Of a DNA stretch of 64,000 nt, positions 55,005 to 64,000 are shown piece by piece (position 1 is the stretch's first letter; every line of letters starts with the position of its first letter). The stretch is taken from positions 3,279,501 through 3,343,500 of the forward strand of contig JAPFBL010000104.1 of assembly GCA_026182355.1 (NCBI GenBank). The letters are read 5' to 3'. Source of the DNA: Hermatobates lingyangjiaoensis. Lineage: Eukaryota; Arthropoda; Insecta; Hemiptera; Hermatobatidae. The position numbers and the translations under genes were made by a program. Below the pieces are notes generated by a model that was given only the letters and a program-made list of their open reading frames with translations, was not told the DNA's origin and searched no databases.

Positions 55005-56690
55005 AAACCTGGAGTGGCCTACACTTAATTTACTATAAGTAACTTAATGTCAAATTTCTTGAGTATATAACACATAACGTCTCATTTAAGCATAACGTGA
55101 ATATCTAAATGGGATATAATTATTAGCCTTTCATTCGTGAAGTAGTACAGAGAGTGATTGAAGGACATATCAATTAATAAGCTTATTTTAGTACATCACA
55201 AATAATTTCTTATTTGCAAATAACTTCACTAGTATAATTACAGCAGTAATAACATTTTTGAAAAACCAAAGTGAACATTTCTTGAAACGAAATATTATCC
55301 TACAAGAGAACATGGCTGTTGTTCAAATAGGCAGTGGATTTCTTACATCGTTTACTTGACATCCTTCTACATTGAATATTAAAGTAAAATTTTCAAATTT
55401 AAAACAGGAAAATACCATTTTTTTCTCTGAAAAACATCATAAACAGCAAAGAAAATGTTGTTTTAAGGTGATTTATAATTAAAGATGTACGATTATTACA
55501 GTTATTAATCTCTAAACGAAAGATTCAGATTATGAATTATCATTTACATTTTTGGTCTTTTATAGAATTATCATACTGGGAATTTTAATCTTTAAAACAA
55601 TAATAATAATAATAATAATAAGCTTCTTAGTATTTAATAAGATCATTTTCCTTCCCCTTTGTCAAATAACATATATACGAATTTTTTCTCAGTGAGTGTT
55701 ATCATTTTCCTGCACAATATTATTCCTCTTACATCTCATATAATTCAGTAAACAATTTAAACTGTTCCTTTATAAAATCTATATTATCTCAGTGGATTCG
55801 CTGAAAAAATTTCTAAGTCAATGTAAACACTGTAAAAAAATACAAAAAATTCGACAAGTATAGCAGGTGATCTCTTAGTCTAGGGTAAACAAAGAGTTTT
55901 TATATCGTTATTGCTCTTTCCCGTAATTGAAACTTCATGATTTTTTTTTTATGAATTGCTAATTGTTTGTTCCATTTTTGATCAAATTTTCATTATTTTT
56001 AACAAGCCGTTTACCGTCAAAAAAACATTTTCTGAAAACACAAATCGTACTGTAACGCCCCTTTAGCGAATGTAATTTTAGAAAAAAATATCTCAACTCA
56101 TTCTACACATAATGTTCTATTTATAGGCATAGTTTCATTCTTGTCCGTCAAACAGTATGGCTTGTATCGCTCTCACAAGGTTTGAGATTGAATTATAAGC
56201 CAAAATTTGTACATTTTAGTGAAAAAAAAATATTTCCTGTTGTTTTAAAATTCTGAATATATTTTTCGTTTGTTCCATTTGTAACCTCAAAGATAATGTC
56301 AAAATTTCAAAACTCTAGGGTTATCAATTTAGGAGAAATAAATGTTTTAAAAAAAACTGTTTTTGGCAGAAAAAGTGACTTTCCCATCATGCGTAATTCT
56401 TCCCAAACAATAGGGATCTTCGTCTTTATGGGGCCCATTTTTGTGTAAAATATCAACTTGATCCATCAAAGATTCTGGACCGTAGCGTGGTAACAAGCAA
56501 TGCTAACACACTCACCCACCCACCAACCCACCCACCCACCCACCCACACACCCACCCACCCACACACACACAGACATCATCATAAAAACGTCATAAAACG
56601 ACTTCTGGGACCTCGAAACATGTAATTCAGTCAAAATCTCGAGATCGAATTTTTTCACGATCACTATACTTTACTTATAGTAAAGTAAAA
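55005..56690 (-). repeat. Hairpin-ended repeat family, full-length copy
   Basis: Inverted relative to 34453-36090 and similar along its whole length. Its left side here reads CTGGAGTGGCCTACACTTAA then TTTACTATAAGTAAC; its right side GATCACTATACTTTACTTAT then AGTAAAGT. Inside are a (CCCA)n/(CACA)n microsatellite (56510-56570) and CGCCCCTTTAGCGAATGTAA. No frame longer than chance. Confidence 0.8.
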
Positions 56691-57478
56691 ATATAAAAAA
56701 TTCGACAAGTATAGCCGGTAATCTCTCAGTCTAGGATAAACAAACAGTTTTTTATAGCGTTATTGCTTTTTCTCGTAATTGAAACTTCATGATTTTTTTT
56801 TATGAATTGCTAATTTTTCGTTCCATTTTTGGTCAAATTTTCATTATTTCTTAATGAGCCGTTTAGCGTCAAAAAACATTTTCCAAAAACAGATATCGTA
56901 CTGTAACGCCTCTTTAGCGAATGTAATTTTGAAAAAGAATATCTCAACTCATTCTCCACATAATGTTCTATTTTTAGGCATAGTTTCATTTTGATCCGTC
57001 AAATAGTATGGCTTGTATCGCTCTCACAAGGTTTGAGATTGTATTATAAGTCAAAATTTTGAGATTTTATTGAAAAAAAAATTTCCTGTTGTTTTAAAAT
57101 TCTGAATATATTTTTCGTTTGTTGCAGTTGTAGCTTCAAAGATAATGTCAAAATTTCAAAACTCTAGGGTTATCAGCTTAGGAGAAATAAATGTTTTCAA
57201 AAAAACGGTTTTTGGCAAAAAAAGTGACTTTCCCATCATGCATAATTCTTCCCAAACAATAGGGATCTTCGTCTTTATGGGGCCCATTTTTGTGTAAAAT
57301 ATCAACTTGATCCATCAAAGATTCTTGACCGTAGCGTGGTAACAAGCAATGCTAACACACTCATCCACCCACCCACCCACACACAGACATCATCGAAAAA
57401 ACTTCATAAAATGACTTCTGGGACCTCAAAACATGTAATTCCGTCAAAATCTCGAGATCGATTTTTTTTTACGATCAG
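56691..57478 (-). repeat. Hairpin-ended repeat, partial copy in tandem
   Basis: It repeats the right 0.8 kb of the preceding copy, beginning at AAAAAATTCGACAAGTATAG (equivalent to about 55845) and ending at ATCTCGAGATCGATTTTTTT near 57478, where the terminal hairpin is missing. The repeat starts directly beside the hairpin of the preceding copy. Confidence 0.8.
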
Positions 57479-57479
57479 T

Positions 57480-60410
57480 TAGAAAATCGTAAGATATTTA
57501 AACAAGAACAAGAGAGATATATAGTCAGTCTATGTCTGCAGGATTTCTGAGAAAACAACATTTTAGAGAATCTTTCAGATTAGCAAATTACTCATGAATA
57601 CGAGAAAATATTCACAATTTAATTGGATTACAAACAATTTCATTGTACTATGTGGCAATATGTAATTCTAATTAGAAATAAATGGTTTGGTGATGTGTGA
57701 GTTTACAGAGATAGTACAATCCAACTACAACACTAATAAACTAAATTAGTTTAATTAAACTCTCCGTTAATTTTCATGTGAGGATAAAAACATCTGTGAT
57801 TTTCTGTTTGAGAGTTAAATGCATAGTTCTCTAACTATCCAGATCTACTCAATAAAGCTGTATTATACTAATTTAACCATCTATCTACCCATAAATTAAA
57901 TTAGTTTATGCTATATGAAAATAATTTAGTGGCATGAAAGTCAAGATTAATTTGCGAAAGCTTGCTTAGCAATTAGCCATTGTTACTAAATGAAATGCTT
58001 GTAGACTGTCTGCTTTATTTCACTGAAAAAGAATAATTCATTCAGGGTTAAATTTAATTATACTAAATTCCAACGTCTACTATAGTTTTTATATCTCATT
58101 TCAACAGTTCTATGTTTTGCATTTTATTTTATTTATTTTTTTTTGTAGAATGCTTCCAGTTTTGCATTAATACCAGTTGCTTGTTTATCTGCAAAATATA
58201 TTAATATACATGAGGTGTGTAATTTAAATCATTTAAAAAGAGCTAGTATAGCTCGTTTGAAAAACATGATCTAATCAAGTGACATTCTACATATATATTT
58301 AAACGAAACGACTTTTAATTAATGAACTTTGTAATACTGTTTGGAGTCATTTATAGAAAACATTATTTATATCAAACTAATAGCTGAAGGCAAAATTACA
58401 TTAATGATTATTTTTTTTTAAATAGAGCATGAAAAATAAAGATAATATACAATTAAAGAAAACATATCAGTGTTTGTACAAACATATTCTTTTCAACGAA
58501 ATTGTATAAATGAAGTCATGTTATTAATGAAAACATAGACTTAATTCAGAAACTGAATGTGTAAAGTTGTTAACTATATTTATTTTATTTTAATTTGCAC
58601 AGAAGTAAAACCATTAGGTCTTACTTAATTAGTTACTTATTTAGTTGAGCTTAACTCAAATCAACTCTTAAGATCTTAGGATTGATTTTTAGAGATTAAC
58701 ATCATGTTAAAAGATTAACATCATGTTAAAAGATCATCATTAACATCATGATTGTTATCACACCCATTGTTTATCTCTCTCTGATGCTTGAATTTTGTCA
58801 CTTATCTCACTTATTTTTCTCACTTATCTCAATTTTGTTCAGACGAGTGCACTGGTGAACTTCCATTCCATATTTTGTTGTTTAAACTCAAGTTATATCA
58901 CGTTGTGTTCTTGAATATACACGAGTCGTGTTGCTTTATTATACATAGCATTCTTTCAAGCCGATACACAAGTTGAGTCTTTTTCTTTGTGTTGTGCCGT
59001 AACTCCTTTGCGACCACCTCTCACTAGTTCTACTACAATTGAGATTGTAACTGATAATGGAATAAACTTTTCCAACACTTACGGCAACACTTTTTGCCCG
59101 TTGTCTAACAATAATGGATTGCTTTTTATAAACCATGTCATCAATTTGTGCTTAAAATGAAGAAGTTGACACTTCAACCAAAATGATGCTAATACTGAGG
59201 TTCTACTCAGAATTTTCAATTTTTTGAATATTAAATATTTTTAAGTCAAACTGTTTTATAAAAATACGGATTTATATTTTAAGGGACCAATATTTTGACG
59301 TCATTGTCTGACGTAAAATCAAGAACTTTAGGGAAAAAAATTAGTCTCTCAGAACCTGTTAAGAGAAAATGTTATTAAGAGAGTATCTCAAAGTAAGATT
59401 TTTTCGGTTGTAACTATAAAGATAACTGCTTTATTCAAAGTTTGGTCGTAAAGTGGGGGTGATTTTGTATTTTAATGATTCGTCACAAGGGACACCAGTC
59501 AAGATATCAACTGTACCTTACCTTCAGGCATACTTTTATAGACTTTTATAGCATTCATTTTTTAAACTGCCATTTCAGATGCTGTAAGCACTAAACCATA
59601 ACTTTTACTACATCCACTCAACAATCAAACCACAAAAATAACAATTTCTCAAAATATTTAATTAATACAGGCAGGCAATTATTTGTTTATTTGAGAAAAA
59701 AAACTAAATTATAACATTTTAGTTTTTTTACAATAAATTAGATTTAATGTATCCATAAAAGTATTAACTAATTTGGAATTTTTTTAGATATAAACCATTA
59801 AAAACAAGTTTTATATATAAATAATTAATTTGTAAATTTATAACAAAAATTTATCATTGTTTAAAAAATGTAGATAAATTTTGGAAATAATAATTTTTAA
59901 CAATTACTGTTTGATTCAATTTTTTGAATTTTCGAAGAAATATATTTTGAAACGTTTAATGATTTTAAACGTTTAATATCCGCTAAAATAGACGAACAAC
60001 TTAAGTTACACACTTTTACAAATTTTTTTGTAAAGTTTGATAGCTTTAATGATATTATTAAGATAATTAATAATTTTTCGAATAGAAGTGATGAAAATCA
60101 AAGTTAGATTTTGTGTCTTCAAGTTTTCTCTAGAGTAATTTGTTTTTAAGTATTTTGATATAATAAAAGCACTTTGTTATGAGTTTTTTAAACTCTCAAA
60201 GTAATCTTAAATGTAACACCATTAGGGAAGGAATTTCTTTAAATTATTTTTTAGTTCATACTTCATTAAAGGAGTCGACTATATACATTTTATGTTTCAA
60301 GGTTCAATGGGTTTTAGTTTTTTGTTGATGAGTTAGCAAGATTTTAACAGTTTCATTTATATGTTAGTGTACAAAGAATATTTAATAATGTTAACCGATT
60401 TTGTTTCTTT
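57480..60410. other. AT-rich intronic sequence
   Basis: No gene seen. A short duplication (ATTAACATCATGTTAAAAG twice, then ATTAACATCATG) lies at 58694-58750. Confidence 0.45.
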
Positions 60411-60414
60411 GGGT

Positions 60415-60905
60415 AAGATGATGAAATGCATTTACACACATAGTGTTGGGCTCCCAGATAAGCCAGAATACCAACTATAACACCCCCTTTTCTTCTAGGA
60501 CACTAGCCTGGAACCGTTTTTCACCTTACCTCAGACTAGGACATTCCTTTCCTTAAGTAAGGCAGCCAACTTTAGAATTACTTATTCTAACTCTTCTAAG
60601 TACCGCTTTTTGATTGTTAGTATATTTCTGATCAGCCAGTCTACCATGTTCCGTGCATCAGCACTCCGGGTCATTTTGACAATAATACTCTTAGTTTCTG
60701 TGGAGAGTATGCTGATTCACTTCACCAAGTCTCTCCTCTGGCTATTCCATTTTGGGCATGAGAAGTGTGTGTTCCACATCATCAACTGTTGAGCAATATA
60801 GGCACTCAGACGTCTGGTGCTTTCCTACTTTGTATAGGAAGGGGTGGAAGTATCCATATCCGCAGAGAAATTGCGTAAGGTAATACCCCATCTCTTTATG
60901 ACCTC
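60415..60905 (-). pseudogene. R1/LOA-like LINE, C-terminal zinc knuckle and 3' UTR
   Basis: On the minus strand GRGHKEMGYYLTQFLCGYGY, KHQTSECLYCSTVDDVEHTL, then stops and GEVNQHTLHRN. YLTQFL and C-x2-C-x8-H match EIGFHLTQML and CRHCSSRENDDA-H of the element at 3556-6661. The downstream sequence (GGGAGCCCAACACTATG) resembles its 3' UTR block GGGACCCCCAACACCACAT. It is an old, truncated relative with a Trp-to-stop change. Confidence 0.75.
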
Positions 60906-61170
60906 TCCCAACACATAATCAAATGTCTCTAATTAGTTTAAAGGTCCAGCACGTTAAAATTACGATAATATTATTAATAATAATAATAAGGCATAAAATT
61001 ATAGAAATTAGCGAGAAATCAAAGGACTGTTACGGTATATTGCATATGGATATAGAGTGAATGAAAAAGATGTTGGAGTGTTGGGTTCACCACTGCACTT
61101 TCTTTTGTGTATTTTGATTTACATTTATTATGAATTTTATGATAAAATGTTAGTAAGCTGTAAGTTTTGA
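60906..61170. other. Short intronic spacer before the neuroligin exon
   Basis: Contains an (ATA)n run at 60966-60990; otherwise nothing recognised. Confidence 0.4.
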
Positions 61171-61179
61171 CTGAGGTAC

Positions 61180-61426
61180 CTGGGGATAGTTACTGTGCTT
61201 GCTCTGGTAGTTGAAGTGACAGAAGAAGGTCGGCGCTCCTCGACGAGCGTGACTAAAAGCTAGTCGAATCAGTCCAGACGCAGTGTGACCGTCAGAAAGA
61301 GCCTCCATTGTTGAATCTCTAATGTTGATTGGATGTTGAATAGGTTTCTCCCAGTCCGTATACTCATTTTTTATACTCGAAAAGATCTCATTCAGGTGGT
61401 ACAAGTAAGCATTTCTCACGTAAGTT
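61180..61426 (-). CDS. Neuroligin, internal exon (C-terminal esterase-like domain, part 1)
   Basis: Neuroligins are postsynaptic adhesion proteins with an extracellular, catalytically dead carboxylesterase fold that binds neurexin. This minus-strand exon reads TYVRNAYLYHLNEIF, then NEYTDWEKPIQHPINIRDST, then EALSDGH, then HFNYQSKHSNYPQ, the order and wording of arthropod neuroligins. A polypyrimidine tract and CAG acceptor precede it, and CAG followed by gtacct is the donor. It has 247 nt: one base of a split codon plus 82 codons, ending in phase 0, which matches the start of the exon at 24268. Oddities: the segment SHARRGAPTFFCHF looks less conserved than family members, which usually have aromatic residues (TYFYHF-like) there. 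The raw sequence has a run of five or six A near 61380 that should be checked for a frameshift. Family assignment is confident; paralogue number is not. Confidence 0.88.
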
Positions 61427-62668
61427 CTGAAACAGAAAAAGAATCGCTATTAATTTCAATAATGTTTGTCACCTAAAAAAAATTATTCTTTCTTTTCTTT
61501 CACGTAATCACTCTGCCAAAACTACCAATATGAAGTTCAAATATTTTAAATTCCCCTTACACTGTTCACATGGTTGTACACTAGTGGAGGTGTGTTGACA
61601 ACAGAACTGATGAATATATCTTCAAATCCTCCTAATAAAGGAATCTCATTTTTCATGTTGGGGATTGGAATTTCGATCACATCTTCCCCCCAGAGATGAC
61701 GTAAGTCAGTCGGGTCTATATGACGCCACATACAAGTCACATTATTTCTCTAATAAACTTGAATAAAGCAGATTAGAGCTTCTACTGAAATTTCATTTTT
61801 CATTTCAATAAAGAACTATCATATATCCTGTTAATAAATATTGCTCTTTCACAGATGATGATTGAATCTCAAATCCTTTTGTTCTATTTATATAAAATTT
61901 TTTATTATTTAGTATCCAAAATACGGCATTAAATTACATTGGGTTTACTTAATAATACCACTACTTTTTCATCTATTTTTTTTCTCATATCGAGCACCAT
62001 AAAGTTGGTTCGAAAAAAGCAATTTTAATTACTTGAGAGTCTACCTATGCACATTTTATGACATTTACAATTGCATTTTTTAAATACCACAATACATTAA
62101 TTGTTTAAGGAAGTCCTTAATTAACCAGAGTATAAAGAAGAGAAAAAACAACATTATTTTCAAGATTGCGACAAAGCCTCGGAAAGGGGGTCCAATGGCT
62201 CATCATATAGCAAAGAGAATCATCAAACACAATATTTAATATTAATGAAGTTTTTCTCACTCTAAACGACAAACATTTAGTGCAGATTTAAAACTATTAT
62301 AATAAAAACAAAATAAATAGGGAGTAGTGGGAATAACGTTGCTAATTTAATCATTTAAGATATCAGAGAAAGAAAGAATCACCGTTCTCAAAAAAATATA
62401 TCTAAAAAATGATATTTTCAAATTTTTCAGATAGGCAGTAAAAAGGGAATCAAAATACTAAGGATTAAACAAATATGACGCCGACTCAACCAAACTTACA
62501 ACCATCTACGGAAATTATTGTTAATGTGTTATGAATAGCTCCTACATATATGTCGGTGAAAAGATATAGAAAAAAAAATGTCAATTGATAGGTAAAAATT
62601 CATGTAGCATTATTAAAAAAATCTGGAATGACCCAAATTTATTTAAGTAAAACTAATACCAAACTCAG

Positions 62669-62890
62669 GAGCCAGGTTGGCTCAGTAGTTAACGTACTCG
62701 CCTATGGGCTGGTAGTCCGGGGTTCGATCCCCACCTGGCCCTCGATTTATTCATGCAGGAGATGAATAAATCTGAGTACATCGTCCTTCGGAGAGGATGT
62801 AAGATGTCAGGTACTCGTTAAAGATCCCTATTCAAAATGTACTTGAGTTAGGCAAAATTTAGGATTCCCAATGTAGAATCTGTAGAATCA
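62669..62890 (+). mobile_element. tRNA-derived SINE, copy 3
   Basis: Head GAGCCAGGTTGGCTCAGTAG with GGGGTTCGATCCCC (perfect B-box) and a closing CCTGGCCC; body CTGAGTACATCGTCCTTCGG, then a deletion relative to copy 1, then CAGGTACTCGTTAAAGATCC and GTAGAATCTGTAGAATC. This is the shortest of the three copies. Confidence 0.87.
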
Positions 62891-62899
62891 CCGATCAAA

Positions 62900-64000
62900 C
62901 AAGAAGATGTTTAAAAAAAAATATTAAACTCATTGTTTTTATTTTCCGTTACTTATAGTAATCAATAATAATATAATTTGATTAAATATAGCAATAATCA
63001 TTTGATTAGTCACAAGAAGATCTAAATAATTGATCAGTCTGACAGATCATTATAATTATTAAAGTGATGACTCGTCACACCGCACCTATATTTGTAGCAT
63101 TGTGCATCCTATTGTCATTTCTAGGTTTATGTTAACATTTTCACCCAGTATCCCCCCTTGTTTCCAGGCAGCCAAGTGTCAGTTAACTTCTTTTTATTGG
63201 ATTCATAATTAATTTTTTACTGTCAGTATATCAGACTGGAGCCCTTTCTTTGAAATAGCGAAGCATCCAAGCCAGGTATTCATTTGTAATTACTTCGACC
63301 TCCATCTAATGTACTCTATGAGAGGCATACATATGTCAACACAAGAGTCAAATTATTAAAATTTTGTTTTATTACTTTTTTGAATATTTAATCTCTCAAA
63401 TAGAGACCATTTCAGTTTGCAACAGTCTCAATAGCCAATTTAATCATTCTTGATACTAATATCTGAGTGGGGATCTTTATTATTTTCCATCCTGGTTTTA
63501 GGATATATGGTAATTGCTATATCCTATACCCTAGGCATTAGGGATGTACTTGTTTTGTACATCACACAACTGATATGCATACAATTCCTTTATTTTCCAA
63601 AGCACCAATTATAGTTTTGTACAACAAAAAGGAATATTTGGTTCTAAGACCCTTATAAAATCAATTAATAAAGCTACCTTTCTTACAAAATTAAATAATT
63701 AGAATCCACAATCTACTTGATAATAACATATCTAGTAATATATAATTTCCCTTCTTAGATGTTTTTATCCATATGTCATTTAAACAGTTTTGAGTTATTG
63801 TGCATAGTAAAGCCACTAATGTTCTCATGTGCCTACTTTTATTCTGTCCAATCGTCTTATATAAGATATTAGTATGATAATGTCACAGGTAAGAAAACGA
63901 AGAAAAACTATAGTAAGGTCTTTCCTTTACTGAGTAAATCTTAATTATCCTTCATTTCATATGAAATATCCAAAATGTGACAAATAGTGTTATTGAATTG
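62900..64000. other. AT-rich sequence without recognised feature
   Basis: Upstream (5') side of the neuroligin exon on the minus strand; no further neuroligin exon could be found by reading. Confidence 0.4.

Larger units (their letters stand above)
24269..61179 (-). other. Giant neuroligin intron (about 36.9 kb) packed with transposable elements
   Basis: It is bounded by donor CAG/gtacct at 61180/61179 and acceptor tttttcag at 24269-24276, both in phase 0. Nothing inside encodes further neuroligin. Content is three PLE palindromes (24.8-26.6 kb), a SINE (29.5 kb), hairpin-ended repeats (34.4, 46.2 and 55-57 kb), a hAT-like element (41.4 kb), decayed LINE reverse transcriptases (43.4 and 47.4 kb), two PLE clusters (37-39 and 49-55 kb) and a LINE tail (60.4 kb). 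Intron identity depends on the two flanking exons belonging to one gene, which their order, phase and strand support. Confidence 0.8.

Noticed and set aside
61546..61740. Minus-strand open frame of 64 codons just upstream of the neuroligin exon, with protein-like composition (GEDVIEIPIPNMKNEIPLLG)
   Set aside because: It does not match the neuroligin segment expected before TYVRNAY, has no convincing donor in phase, and resembles no family I know. It may be chance or a diverged exon of something else.

Overview
This is AT-rich animal nuclear DNA, almost certainly from an arthropod. The only host gene I recognise is a neuroligin on the minus strand. Three exons with matching splice phases lie at 61180-61426, 24117-24268 and 17496-17623. 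Together they encode a C-terminal stretch of the carboxylesterase-like domain, and wording such as NEYTDWEKPIQHPINIRDST is typical of arthropod neuroligins. The exons are separated by introns of about 36.9 kb and 6.5 kb, so most of the window is intron filled with transposable elements. No bacterial-type operon, rRNA gene, functional tRNA gene or CRISPR array is present, and I cannot name the species.

Layout. 1-3542: plain AT-rich DNA with one weak exon candidate. 3556-6661: a 5'-truncated R1/LOA-like non-LTR retrotransposon flanked by a 13-bp target duplication. 8.9-17 kb: an old palindromic repeat, a tRNA-derived SINE, a deleted hAT transposon and a cluster of Penelope-like element (PLE) ends. 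17.5-24.3 kb: two neuroligin exons, a decayed PLE reverse transcriptase (19060-20034) and PLE GIY-YIG fragments. 24.7-26.7 kb: three back-to-back long palindromes made of PLE ends. 29.5 kb: a second SINE. 33-36 kb: a 74-bp tandem repeat, a GA-rich microsatellite and a full copy of a hairpin-ended repeat family. 37.1-39.4 kb: a dense PLE cluster with a 2 x 717-bp inverted duplication. 41.4-47.9 kb: a hAT-like element and decayed reverse transcriptases. 48.9-54.9 kb: a second PLE-rich cluster. 55.0-57.5 kb: a tandem of hairpin-ended repeats. 60.4-60.9 kb: a minus-strand LINE tail. 61.2-61.4 kb: a neuroligin exon. 62.7 kb: a third SINE.

The most striking feature is the number of hammerhead-ribozyme-like cores (CTGANGA, short hairpin, GAAA). 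More than 25 sit in PLE terminal segments of at least six sequence families. Most are in head-to-head palindromes whose outer ends run into (TA)n tracts. Nearly all carry one extra nucleotide between the CTGANGA box and stem II. PLEs are known to carry hammerhead motifs and to form tandem and inverted copies; the density, the family diversity, the shared extra base and the overlap of one core with a downstream start codon deserve follow-up. A second candidate for an undescribed system is a repeat of about 1.6 kb with similar 8-bp-stem hairpins near both ends.
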